Assembly (NCBI RefSeq): GCF_014267345.1
Contig: NZ_JACMYD010000004.1
Span: 1-64,000 of the forward strand
DNA length: 64,000 bases
Reading direction: 5' to 3'
DNA from: Corynebacterium sp. zg-331
Lineage (GTDB): Bacteria > Actinomycetota > Actinomycetes > Mycobacteriales > Mycobacteriaceae
Of the stretch, positions 7,242 to 16,070 are shown piece after piece (position 1 is the first letter of the stretch; every line of letters begins with the position of its first letter). Made by a program: the position numbers and the translations under genes. Under the pieces are notes generated by a model. The model had not been told where the DNA came from. It worked only from the letters and a program-made list of their open reading frames with translations, and did no database searches.

Positions 7242-8818
7242 GATTTCTCCTTCGTGGGGATCGGGGATGAGGGATAGACGTCATGGCGGGCCGTGATCCG
7301 GGGCAGCGTGTGTCCCAGGAAGAAGGCCGGGTGGCGCAGCCGGGTAAAGACCATGAGCGCCACCCCTAACAAGAGGATACTCGTGCCCAAAATAAACACG
7401 GTGCCTACGCCGAAAAGAGAGGAACCCGAGCCGTAACTGGGATTCATGGAATCCCATGCGGTGACGACAAACATGATGAGCAAGAAACCGCCTCCGAGCA
7501 GCGGAAAGAGGAACTTGAAAACGATGTTATGCGCGCTGGCAAAGAGCTCGTGACGGAAATACCACAGGCAGGCCATGGCGGTGATGCCATAATAGAAACA
7601 AATCATCAGGCCCAGGGCGGCAATCGTGTCCCAGAGAGCATTATCGGACAATATCCGCGTGACCGCATAAAAACCGCCGGCGGCTACCGCCGAGGCGATG
7701 GTGGCCGTGGACGGCGTGCGATACCGGGGGCTTATCCGCGCAAAGATCGGCGGCAGCGCCTGGTAATACCCCATCGCCAGGAGGGTGCGCGCCGGGCCGA
7801 CCATGGTGGATTGCAGGGAGGCAAAGGAACTGGACAGCACCGCCACGTACATCAGCAGCGCGGCGGGTCCCAGGACGGGGTAAGACAACGCGGCGAAGAT
7901 GGATTCCTGATTGTCCGGGTTCCCCGCGCCCAGGCCCGTGGAGCCGGTACCGGCCCAGGCGACGATGGCCAGTGCCGTGGCGATGTACAGGGCTATGATG
8001 ATGCTCACCGTCACCGCGGCCGCCCGGCCGGGGGTCTTTTCCGGGTTCTTGGTCTCCTCGTTCATGGTGAGGGTGACGTCCCAGCCCCAGAACATGAAGA
8101 TTGATAGCGAGATGCCCGTGGCGATGAGTGGGAAGTCACCGATACCCACCGGATTGAACCAGCTCAGGCTCGGAAGGGTGACATCGAAGCCATCGCCGCG
8201 CAGGGCGCGGAGGAAGGCTACGGTGTCGAAGGCGACGATAGCCAGGATTTGCACCCCCACCAGGAGATACTGGAGCTTTTGGGTGGAGTCCATGCCGCGG
8301 TAGGCCACCCAGGTGGCCAGGGCGATGAAGACGAAGGTGGTGGGGATGTTGATCCACAGCGAGTGGGTCCACTGCGCTATCTCCGGTCGCCCGGTGATCT
8401 GCGCTATGAGCAGGTAGAAGAAATCCACGGCCACCGCCGCCAGGTTGGAAAGCACCAGGATGGTGGCGGTAATCAGCCCCCAGCCACCCATCCAGCCCAC
8501 CCACGGCCCGAAGGCCTTGGAGGCCCAGGTAAACGAGGTGCCGGAGTCCGCCACGGCGGCGTTGAGCTCGCGGTAGGCGAAGGCCACCAGGAGCATGGGG
8601 ATAAAGCCCAGCAGCAGTACCGCAGGGACGTACTCGACCACGGCGGAGATCGTGGGGCCCAGCCCGGAGGTCAGCGTGTAGGTGGGGGCGATGCAGCTGA
8701 TGCCGATGATCACGGCGCCCATCAACCCCACTCTTCCCGCGGCGAGGCCCTTCGTCCCGGCTATGTTATCTCCGGTCCCCGGGACGGCGCGGGGAGCCAG
8801 CGGTTGCGTCACCATCAT
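7238..8818 (-). CDS. APC-family amino acid/polyamine permease
   Basis: A 526-residue inner-membrane transporter with about 12 hydrophobic segments. The N-terminal GLMGAVIIGISCIAPTYTLT is the APC-superfamily motif of TM1, with a proton- or sodium-coupled mechanism expected. It sits between the amine oxidase and aldehyde dehydrogenase genes on the same strand, 13 bp after the oxidase stop and overlapping the dehydrogenase start. Context therefore points to putrescine or a related amine or amino acid as substrate. Two adjacent in-frame ATGs (8818 and 8815) are equally possible starts. Confidence 0.82.
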   Translation of the reverse strand: MMVTQPLAPRAVPGTGDNIAGTKGLAAGRVGLMGAVIIGISCIAPTYTLTSGLGPTISAVVEYVPAVLLLGFIPMLLVAFAYRELNAAVADSGTSFTWASKAFGPWVGWMGGWGLITATILVLSNLAAVAVDFFYLLIAQITGRPEIAQWTHSLWINIPTTFVFIALATWVAYRGMDSTQKLQYLLVGVQILAIVAFDTVAFLRALRGDGFDVTLPSLSWFNPVGIGDFPLIATGISLSIFMFWGWDVTLTMNEETKNPEKTPGRAAAVTVSIIIALYIATALAIVAWAGTGSTGLGAGNPDNQESIFAALSYPVLGPAALLMYVAVLSSSFASLQSTMVGPARTLLAMGYYQALPPIFARISPRYRTPSTATIASAVAAGGFYAVTRILSDNALWDTIAALGLMICFYYGITAMACLWYFRHELFASAHNIVFKFLFPLLGGGFLLIMFVVTAWDSMNPSYGSGSSLFGVGTVFILGTSILLLGVALMVFTRLRHPAFFLGHTLPRITARHDVYPSSPIPTKEKS

Positions 8819-8831
8819 TCACCATCCCGTG

Positions 8832-10328
8832 CTATCCGCGCTGTGCTATCTTCTCCGCGACGATCTCGCCCTGCCGGATGGCGCCGTCGACGTGCTGATA
8901 GCCCTCGGCGGCGATGTCGGAGCAGGCGTAGTAGAGAGGTCCCGTGGGCTCATTTTGCAGATGGCCCCAGCGGGAGAGCCCGCCGAGATCGTAGGAGGTG
9001 GCGTAGGCGCCGCGCGTCCATTCCTCGGCCGCCATGTCGGAGAGGTAGAAGGCGATGGGGTCTGTGGCCTTGGGGCCGAGGTAGGCGGCCAGTTCCGCCA
9101 GGATGCGCTCCTTGCGCTCCTGCGCGGGCAGTGCCCACATTTGCTCGGCGTACACGTCGGAAACGAAGCCCACGAGGGTGCCATAGGAATCCTCGGCGTC
9201 CTCGCGGGAGGCCCCGATGTTCTTGCCGTAGTTGGTGTTGTCGTAGACCTCCTGCACCAGGCGCCCGCCGCCAAAACCGGTGCCGGAAAGTCCTTCGGCC
9301 CGCCAGAAGGGCTCGGAGTACACGGCATGCACCTTGATGACCAGCCCCATGGAGATGTGCTGGTGGGCGATGTGCTGCTTGCGGGGCAGCGGCGGTACGA
9401 AGGAGATGCGGTTATAGAGGTTCGGCGGCACGGCCAGGACGGCGTAGCGCGCTCGCACCGTGAGCCGATCGGAGTGCACCACTACCGAGCCGGGGGCGCC
9501 GTTGTCCGTTACTCCATTGCGCACGTCGGCCGGAACGTTGTTGAGCGCGTCGGCGGTGGTGGAATCTGGGGTGGCCCATTCCACCGTGCGCACCGGGGTA
9601 CCGAGGTGGACGTCCTCGCCGAGTTCGTCCGCCATCCGCTGCGAGACGCCCTGCATTCCGCCGATCACGCGGCGATCCAGGATGAAGTCCTCGTCCGCCA
9701 GGTTGGAAAAGGAACCCGCGGAGGCCGCCATGAGCACGGCCTGGAGGGTGGAAAAGGCGTAGGAGGGCTTGGTGAGCATGCCCGAGGCGACGTAAATGGA
9801 GACGTTATCGATGGCCTCGGCGTCGTCGGAAAGCTCCTCCAACCAGCTGCGGAAGGAGACGCGGTCGAGCTCCTGAGCCCGTGGGTGATCCCAGGGGCGC
9901 GCCGGATCCATCTCGGCGGCGAGCTCGTCCATGATACCGATGAGGCGTTCCATCTCCGCGATGGTCTCCGGGGAGGCGGGGAAGGTCGTGCCCTCGTACT
10001 CGTGACGGGTGCCATCGGGGGAGAGATAGATGGACTTGCCCTCGCGGTAGCGCTGGAAGGTGGGTAGCCCCAGTTCCTCCAGCAGCGCGAGGAGGCGGGT
10101 TTGATCCGGGGAGATCCACTGCCCGCCCAGCTCGAGGAAGTGCTCCACGCCCTGCTCGTCGGCGACCCGACCGCTCCAGGTGCGCCCGCCCACCCGGTCT
10201 CGTGCCTCCAGGACGGCCACGCTGAGGCCCTTGCTGCGCAGGGTGCGCGCGGCCATGAGGCCGGAGGGGCCGGCGCCGATGATGGCGACGTCGCGGGTAA
10301 TCGTTGGGTTTTCTGCCGGAAGATTCAT
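8832..10328 (-). CDS. puo: FAD-dependent amine oxidase, probable putrescine oxidase
   Basis: A 498-residue flavin amine oxidase. The Rossmann FAD motif is VAIIGAGPSGLMAARTL (GxGxxG at residues 18-23), followed by DRVGGRTWSG. The C-terminus has the typical FAD-contacting region around YACSDIAAEGYQHVDGAI. Such enzymes oxidise primary amines with O2, giving aldehyde, ammonia and H2O2; context with an aldehyde dehydrogenase, permease and gabTD favours putrescine. The open frame extends 17 codons upstream, but ATG 10328 has GAGGAG 6 nt before it, and the longer start would lie inside the operator. Confidence 0.8.
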   Translation of the reverse strand: MNLPAENPTITRDVAIIGAGPSGLMAARTLRSKGLSVAVLEARDRVGGRTWSGRVADEQGVEHFLELGGQWISPDQTRLLALLEELGLPTFQRYREGKSIYLSPDGTRHEYEGTTFPASPETIAEMERLIGIMDELAAEMDPARPWDHPRAQELDRVSFRSWLEELSDDAEAIDNVSIYVASGMLTKPSYAFSTLQAVLMAASAGSFSNLADEDFILDRRVIGGMQGVSQRMADELGEDVHLGTPVRTVEWATPDSTTADALNNVPADVRNGVTDNGAPGSVVVHSDRLTVRARYAVLAVPPNLYNRISFVPPLPRKQHIAHQHISMGLVIKVHAVYSEPFWRAEGLSGTGFGGGRLVQEVYDNTNYGKNIGASREDAEDSYGTLVGFVSDVYAEQMWALPAQERKERILAELAAYLGPKATDPIAFYLSDMAAEEWTRGAYATSYDLGGLSRWGHLQNEPTGPLYYACSDIAAEGYQHVDGAIRQGEIVAEKIAQRG

Positions 10329-10361
10329 GATGCTCCTCAAGGTCGGGTCGTGTCCCATACC

Positions 10362-10382
10362 AAAATGAATCATGTTCATTTT
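10362..10382. promoter_or_regulatory. TetR-type operator: perfect inverted repeat AAAATGAA-N5-TTCATTTT
   Basis: Perfect 8-bp arms at 10362-10369 and 10375-10382 with a 5-bp spacer lie between the divergent puo and tetR genes, 34 bp upstream of puo and 54 bp upstream of tetR. This is the size and symmetry expected for a TetR dimer site that could repress the puo operon and the regulator itself. Confidence 0.7.
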
Positions 10383-10435
10383 GTGTTGGCAGTCACCATA
10401 CAGGATTTCTGAGGCCAGTGGAATAGTCTGGAGGT

Positions 10436-11131
10436 ATGAATCGTGCGCAAGGCCGAGGGCGCCCCTCGTATTCGCTGGTCAACCGGGAAAAAATCGCCGA
10501 GGCGGCGCTCGCTATCATCCACCGTCTCGGCTACGACAAGCTCACGATGGCCCGCATCGCGGAGCAGATTGGGGTCAGTCCCAGCGCCCTGTATAACCAC
10601 GTCTCCGGCAAGCACGAACTTCTCCTCCTCGTGGAGGACACGGTGATGGGGCAGGTCGATACCTCGCCGCTGTACCGCGCCCTCGACGGTACGATCACCC
10701 CCCGGGACGCGCTAGCCGCCTGGGCGGAGTCCTACCGCGACGTCTTCGCCCGGCATTCGCCCCTGGTCAGCGTGATCGCGCACGCTCCGATCTCCGGCGC
10801 GCCTCGCGCCGTGGCGATGTACGAACTTGTTGCCCGGGTCTATGTCCGGGCGGGTGTGCCCACCGAGGAGGTGTTGCCGCGTATCGTCATGCTGGAGTCT
10901 TTCATCTACGGCTCCGCCTTCGATGTCCACGCCCCCGCCGATCTCTTCCGTGTCCCGGAGTCGGCGGGGTTCGATGCGCCCACCCTCGACGCCGCCCACC
11001 GCGCCGCGCCGACGGGCCCCGAGGAAGAACGAGAATCCGACCGCAACCCCTACGCTGACGCCCCCTTCCGGCTGGGGCTTCGCGCGCTCCTGCGTGACGT
11101 GGCCGATGAGGGCTGCGCAGGCGGCTCCTAG
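10436..11131 (+). CDS. TetR/AcrR-family transcriptional regulator of the amine-oxidase operon
   Basis: A 231-residue one-domain repressor. The N-terminal helix-turn-helix is clear (LTMARIAEQIGVSPSALYNH, about residues 37-56), followed by GKHELL. The remainder is a ligand-binding helical domain, which ends in a polar stretch. It is divergent from puo across a perfect inverted repeat, so an amine- or aldehyde-responsive repressor is likely. A TAGTCT box lies 6 nt before the ATG, so the message may be leaderless. From its stop to the next gene (11132-11351) I see no gene. Confidence 0.85.
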   Translation: MNRAQGRGRPSYSLVNREKIAEAALAIIHRLGYDKLTMARIAEQIGVSPSALYNHVSGKHELLLLVEDTVMGQVDTSPLYRALDGTITPRDALAAWAESYRDVFARHSPLVSVIAHAPISGAPRAVAMYELVARVYVRAGVPTEEVLPRIVMLESFIYGSAFDVHAPADLFRVPESAGFDAPTLDAAHRAAPTGPEEERESDRNPYADAPFRLGLRALLRDVADEGCAGGS

Positions 11132-11351
11132 TCTCCGGATCAACTCCGCGGCTCGCTCGCCCATGAGCATGGCGGAGGCGGCAAACACGGGGCGATTCCT
11201 CGTCGTGAGGTAGGGGCAGATTCGTCATCTATCTGTGGTAACGGAGGCGGTGGCGGGGCGACGCTGTGCGTCCGGGGCTTTCAAGGTGGGCGAGAGGTAG
11301 CGTAGAAAGTGGTCTAGAGGTAGTTTACGCACGTGGGAAGGGGTAAAGCAG

Positions 11352-12619
11352 ATGTACATTCGACGGGTGCTAGACGAGGTGTTGGACACCCTGCTTCCGT
11401 ATGCCCCCGCGATAGCGATCGAGGGGGCCAAGGCGGTGGGAAAAACTGCAACGGCCCTGCAGCGGGCACAGGATGTCCTGAGATTGACACGCACCGTGGA
11501 CATGGAGCGCGTGAGGGGCGATGTGGAGGGGGAGATCGCTTCTCCGCATACTTTGCTCATCGACGAATGGCAGCTTTATCCCCCGATCTGGGACGCGGTG
11601 CGGCACAGCGTGGACGAGGATCGGCGCGGGGGACGCTTTTACTCACGGGATCGGCGGGGCCAACAAAGAACGTCCGGATACACTCCGGCGCGGGCAGGAT
11701 CCTGCGCCTCAGACTCAGGCCCCTGTCCTTCTTCGAGCGGGGCATCTGCGAGCCGAGCGTCAGCATCGCGGATCTGGCGAGCGGGCGAAGAGGAAAGGTA
11801 GGCGGAGCGGCACACTGTGGGTTGAATACCTACGTGGAGAAGATCATTCGGTCGGGTTTCCCCGGGATACGGGACTTTCCACACCCGGTCCGGCTGGAGG
11901 AACTGGATGGGTACATAGCCAGAATCTCCGACCACGAGATGACGGAATCCGGGCATACCGTTCGCAGGCCGCAGTCACTGAGAAAGTGGATGGAAGCCTA
12001 CGCCGCAGCCAGTTCCACGACAGCCGGTTACTCGGAGATATTGGACGCGGCTACCCCCGGGGAAAGCAACAAGCCGTCCAAATCCACAGCGCTGGAATAC
12101 CGGGAGACGCTGGAAAGAATTTTTATTCTTGATCCCGTTCCCGGGTGGTCTCCCGCGCTGGCCCCGCTATCGCGGGCCACGCAGGCCCCCAAGCACCAGA
12201 TGGTCGATCCCGCGATCGCGGCCCGCCTCATGCGGATCGATGAGGGCGTTCTGATGAAGTACGAAGGAGGAACCTTTACCCCCAAGGACGGCTCGCTTTT
12301 AGGCCTTTTCTTCGAGTCCTTAGTGACCCTTTCCGTCCGTGTCATGATCGAGCCCCTGCGGGCGCATCTATATCACCTTCGTACCAAGGAGGGACGTCAG
12401 GAGATCGACCTCATCGTGGAGCTGGATAATCGCCGGGTGCTTCCCATCGAGGTCAAGCTCAAGGAGGCCGTGGACGATCGCGACGTGCGCCACCTGCACT
12501 GGCTAGAAAACAAGATCGGGGATCGCGTGGTGGACAAGGTGGTGGTCACCACGGGAAGGCATGCCTATCGCCGCGCCGACGGCGTGGCCGTGGTTCCCCT
12601 CGCCCTGCTCGGCCCGTGA
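11352..12619 (+). pseudogene. AAA-type ATPase with DUF4143 (frameshifted)
   Basis: The 5' part (11352 to about 11640) encodes a P-loop EGAKAVGKTATALQRA and a Walker B-like LLIDEWQLY. The continuation, LLLTGSAGPTKNVRIHSGAG and the whole DUF4143 part with a C-terminal PD-(D/E)XK-like EIDLIVELDNRRVLPIEVKL, lies in another frame that runs to 12619. The break is at TTTT, 11637-11640, where one extra T would restore GGRFLLTGSA. DUF4143 ATPases are widespread proteins of unclear function, some discussed with toxin-antitoxin roles. Either a recent pseudogene or a sequencing slip in a short homopolymer. Otherwise close to full length (about 420 codons). Confidence 0.8.
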
Positions 12620-12625
12620 TCGCGT

Positions 12626-13687
12626 CTATGGCACCCGGTGTGTCCACTCCCGCGTGCCGAACTTCTCTTCCACGAGCCTGCGGGCCGCCGCGAGATCCTC
12701 TTCACTGAGTTTTCCGGGGTGCGAGGGATAGCGGGACCGGAAGGCGTCGATCAGCGCGGTGATGACCTCCTCCCGGCTCACACCGGTCTGGCGGCGCAGC
12801 GGATCTACTCGCTTGGCGGCGGAACGCAGCCCCTTGTCCGCGATCTTGACCTTGCCTATGCGCAGCACTTCCGTCATTTTCTGGGCGTCGATGTCGTAGC
12901 TCATGGTGGTGTGATGCAGCACCGCGCCGGCCACGCGCTTTTGGGCGGCACCCCCGATCTTGCCGTGATCCGAGGTGATGTCGTTGATGGGCACGTACCA
13001 GGCGTTGACGCCCAGGGAATGCAGCCCGGCGAGGACCCACTGATCGAGGTATTCGTACGATTCCACGTAGCTCAATCCCCGCACCGCCGCCTCGGACACA
13101 TAGAGGGAGTAGGTGACGCAGTTGCCGCCCTCCATGAACATCGCGCCGCCGCCGGAGATACGCCGCACCGGGACGATACCGTGCCGCTCCACGCCGTGCG
13201 GATCTAGCTCGTTGGCGTAGCTCTGGTAGGAGCCAAAGACCACCGCGCGATCCTCCCAATCCCAGAAACGCAGGATCGGGCCGCGCCGCCCGGCGGCGAC
13301 CTCGTGGAGTAGGTGCTCGTCCAGAGCCACGTTGAGCAGGGTGGGCAGCGCGCCGGGGCGCAGCACCTCCCACTCATAGTCGGTGAGGTCCTTCGCGTCG
13401 AGCACCGCGCGGCGGGCGGCCAGGGCGACGTCGGCGGTGGAAAATCCGTGGAGCTGAGCGCCCAGCGGCGCCAGCGCCGCGTCCAGGCGCTGCTGGAGCT
13501 GCTCGGCGGTGTCCGTGAGCGGCGCGCCGACGAGCGCGTGGGTCAGCGCGGGGAAGGCGTCCTCGGGTTCGAGGAAGAAATCGCCGGAGACGCTGGCGGC
13601 GGTGATCCGCTGGCCGTCCTCGGAGACGTCCACTACCACCAGCTTTCCTCCGGGAACCTTGATTTCGAAGTGATGATCGGTGCTCAT
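12626..13687 (-). CDS. Lipoate-protein ligase family protein
   Basis: A 353-residue protein. Residues about 110-350 form the BPL/LplA catalytic domain: RFWDWEDRAVVFGSYQS, the nucleotide-binding RRISGGGAMFMEGGN, and the lysine motif GKIGGAAQKR. It likely attaches lipoate or octanoate to E2/GcvH lysines, or loads an intermediate. Residues 1-110 (KVPGGKLVVVDV, SGDFFLEPEDA) resemble the accessory domain that is C-terminal in E. coli LplA, so domain order is swapped. ATG 13687 was preferred over a 20-codon extension because a TACCAT box lies 6 nt upstream. Stops 6 bp from the ATPase relic. Confidence 0.78.
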   Translation of the reverse strand: MSTDHHFEIKVPGGKLVVVDVSEDGQRITAASVSGDFFLEPEDAFPALTHALVGAPLTDTAEQLQQRLDAALAPLGAQLHGFSTADVALAARRAVLDAKDLTDYEWEVLRPGALPTLLNVALDEHLLHEVAAGRRGPILRFWDWEDRAVVFGSYQSYANELDPHGVERHGIVPVRRISGGGAMFMEGGNCVTYSLYVSEAAVRGLSYVESYEYLDQWVLAGLHSLGVNAWYVPINDITSDHGKIGGAAQKRVAGAVLHHTTMSYDIDAQKMTEVLRIGKVKIADKGLRSAAKRVDPLRRQTGVSREEVITALIDAFRSRYPSHPGKLSEEDLAAARRLVEEKFGTREWTHRVP

Positions 13688-13705
13688 GGGGCAATGGTAC
13701 GGGCG

Positions 13706-13819
13706 CTTCCATGCCGTTGCGGGGTGCGGTGGAACCACACCGGCCACGGCGTGGCATGGGGAGATTCTTTCATTCCGTTCTGGGGCTGGAGGGGCTCACA
13801 CCGGCCACGGCGTGGCATG
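13706..13819. repeat. Two tandem 53-bp degenerate repeats with an identical 23-bp core
   Basis: Copies at 13706-13758 and 13767-13819 share the same order of motifs: C-TT-CAT-CCGTT, a G-rich middle, then an identical 23-nt core at 13736-13758 and 13797-13819 that contains the near-palindrome CCACGGCGTGG. The cores are spaced 61 bp apart. They fill the gap between the lipoate ligase start and the ABC permease end. Function unknown; protein-binding sites or a relic duplication are possible. Confidence 0.7.
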
Positions 13820-13836
13820 AATAATCCCCGCGCGCC

Positions 13837-15294
13837 CTACGCGGCGGCTTCGTGGCGTCGATAGGCGCGCCCCAGCAGCGGCAGGAGAACCGCCGCGAGC
13901 GCCGCGCAGAGCGCCAGCGCCAGGGGGAACCGGCCGGGGTCGAGCGCGGATTCGCCCCAGGAGGGCAGCGCGAGGAGCCACAGGGGCGTGGAGGCCAGGA
14001 CGTCCCCACCCAGGGTGAGCGAGACGATGGCGCCTACCACACCCAGCCCCAGGGCCGCGCCGGGGGAGAACCGCACGGTGAGCAGCAGAAACAGCAGCGC
14101 GAGCACGGTTCCGGTGGCGCACCACAGCACCGCGCGGGCGGCGGCCCGCCCTATCGACTCCCCGGCCGCGACGGCCCCCAGGGCGGCCGCCAGGCACACG
14201 AGCCAGGTCATGCCCAGGTGCCACAACGTCACCGCGCCGCGCAGCCCCGGGCGGCGCAGCACGGCGATGCGCCACGCGGGGGCGAGCCCACCCCACGCCG
14301 TCACCGGCAGGATCGCGGTGCCCAGGGGCAGGACGAGGAACGTGGTCAGCCCGGTGACCACGAACGGCGGGTACACGGCAGCGGCGTAGGCGAGCACCGA
14401 GAGCGTCGCCAGGAGCAGCGGGTAGCCGCCGCGACGTCGGGCGGCCAGCACAGGGACGCGCAGGAGACCCCACCGTGTGGGGCGAGCGGCACTGCCGCCG
14501 GGGGAGTATAGGATCTCCGCCGAGGCATTTCCGGTTTGGTGGCGGCGCCCCGGTGCCCTCCGCTGCGAGCGCGGGTCGCAGGCGACGGCGGCCGCGAGGG
14601 CCAGCGCGTTCATGAGAGTGCAGGCGGCCAGGGCCGGCCACGGGTGGGGGATCGGCTCGCCGGGGGCGAAGGGCACGAGGTTGGCGTGCGTGCCTAGCAG
14701 CGTCAGCGCGAGGCGCACAGGCCAGGCTGGAGGAACCGCCCACCATGAGGGTGATTCCGCGGCGAGCAGCCCGACGACCTGCCAGGTCACGGCCGCGAGC
14801 AGGGGCAGGACGGCGCCGGTGGATCGGCCGATCAGCAGGAAAACGCAGAGCACGCCCACCTGGCCCCACCAGGAGGCCAGCCCGGCGAGCGGGATCGCGC
14901 CCGCCCCGGCATAGCCCTGAATCAGGGCCGCGCACCAGCACATCCCGAAGCTCAGCGCCGTGAAGGCACCCAGCAGCCCCGCGAGCACCAGAACCCGCGC
15001 GGCGCGCTGGGCCGCCGGGGAGAAGGCACGCCACTGCGTGCCCCCGCAGCGGGCGGCGCGCTCGCGCCTGTCCGCGAGCACGTAGAACAACGCGGTCAGC
15101 GGCGCGGCCATGCCGGTGACGTACATGCCCTGCCAGGAGAGGAGGACGGCGGCGTCGCGCCGGCCGGAGGCCACCATCGGAAGAAAGACGCTGAGCCCGC
15201 CGACGAGCAGGCCGAGCAGCGGCAGCCGCGCGACCGCGCTGCGCCGGGTGCGTAGCAGCTCCGCGCGCAGGGCGCGGGGAAGGGATCGGAGCAT
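13837..15294 (-). CDS. ABC transporter permease (two-component-system-linked exporter)
   Basis: A 485-residue integral membrane protein with about 12 hydrophobic stretches arranged as two similar halves, typical of ABC-2-like permeases that work with a single ATPase. ATG 15294 overlaps the ATPase stop (TAATG), so the two are translationally coupled; the open frame continues upstream but only as a shadow of the ATPase gene. With the kinase and regulator upstream it resembles antimicrobial-peptide or drug-export modules. Substrate unknown. Confidence 0.8.
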   Translation of the reverse strand: MLRSLPRALRAELLRTRRSAVARLPLLGLLVGGLSVFLPMVASGRRDAAVLLSWQGMYVTGMAAPLTALFYVLADRRERAARCGGTQWRAFSPAAQRAARVLVLAGLLGAFTALSFGMCWCAALIQGYAGAGAIPLAGLASWWGQVGVLCVFLLIGRSTGAVLPLLAAVTWQVVGLLAAESPSWWAVPPAWPVRLALTLLGTHANLVPFAPGEPIPHPWPALAACTLMNALALAAAVACDPRSQRRAPGRRHQTGNASAEILYSPGGSAARPTRWGLLRVPVLAARRRGGYPLLLATLSVLAYAAAVYPPFVVTGLTTFLVLPLGTAILPVTAWGGLAPAWRIAVLRRPGLRGAVTLWHLGMTWLVCLAAALGAVAAGESIGRAAARAVLWCATGTVLALLFLLLTVRFSPGAALGLGVVGAIVSLTLGGDVLASTPLWLLALPSWGESALDPGRFPLALALCAALAAVLLPLLGRAYRRHEAAA

Positions 15295-16019
15295 TAGTGG
15301 TGATCCTCCGTTGCGCTCGTGGCGTCGGTGAGGGCGAGGAACCGCTCCTCCAGTCGCTCCGGCGGGGCGAAGTCGGCCAGCGTGCCCGCGTAGTGAGCGC
15401 GCCCGTGGGCGAGCACCGTGAGGTCGTCGGCCATGCGGGTGACCTCCCCGAGCTGGTGGGAGCTCAGGAGCACCGCGCCGCCGCGCCGCGCCCACTGGCG
15501 CAGGAAGCCGCGCAGCTCCACGATGCCCTGGGGATCGAGACCGTTGTGGGGTTCGTCGAGCAGCAGGACCTCGGGGTCACCCAGCGTGGCGATCGCCAGG
15601 GCCAGCCGGGCCTTCATGCCGGTGCTGAAGGCCGAGGCGCGCTTGCGGGTATCGGGCAGGCCCACCGCGCGCAGCGCCCGCAGCGCCTCGGAGCGGGGCA
15701 GACCCAGCAGGTGGCAGTGGATCGCGAGGTTCTCCACGGCGCTTAAGTGCGGGTAGAGCGCGGGGCCGTTGATGCTGGCGCCGATGTGGCGCAGGCTCTC
15801 GCGGGTGCGCGGCGAGCCGAGGATGGTGACCTCGCCCGCATCGGGCCGCAGCAGGCCCAGGATGGCCTTGTAGGCGGTGGACTTGCCCGCCCCGTTGCGT
15901 CCGATCAGGGCGTGGACGCGCCCGGGGCGAACGGTGAGGTCGAAGCGGTCGAGGATGCGCTGCCCGCCGAGGCTGATGCGCAGGCCACGGCAGGTAAGGG
16001 AGGGAACATCGGTAGTCAT
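15294..16019 (-). CDS. ABC transporter ATP-binding protein
   Basis: A 241-residue ATPase. Walker A is GRNGAGKSTAYKAILGL, the signature region reads FSTGMKARLALAIATLG (unusual for the canonical LSGGQ but normal for ABC-2 drug-export ATPases), Walker B is VLLLDEPHNGLD, and the switch histidine is in LLSSHQLGEV. It energises the permease encoded immediately downstream. It begins 51 bp after the response regulator gene on the same strand. Confidence 0.88.
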   Translation of the reverse strand: MTTDVPSLTCRGLRISLGGQRILDRFDLTVRPGRVHALIGRNGAGKSTAYKAILGLLRPDAGEVTILGSPRTRESLRHIGASINGPALYPHLSAVENLAIHCHLLGLPRSEALRALRAVGLPDTRKRASAFSTGMKARLALAIATLGDPEVLLLDEPHNGLDPQGIVELRGFLRQWARRGGAVLLSSHQLGEVTRMADDLTVLAHGRAHYAGTLADFAPPERLEERFLALTDATSATEDHH

Positions 16020-16070
16020 GCCCGCTACTATGGCCCCTGCGCGGCGCGGCGTGATCCCCGCGCAGGGTGA

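Noticed and set aside
13706..13819. The 53-bp tandem repeats as the start of a CRISPR array
   Set aside because: Two copies only, with degenerate units and no unique spacers of constant length; no cas genes.
14346..15033. Arg/Pro-rich open frames on both strands inside the ABC permease
   Set aside because: Out-of-frame shadows of a high-GC membrane gene; composition typical of antisense frames.
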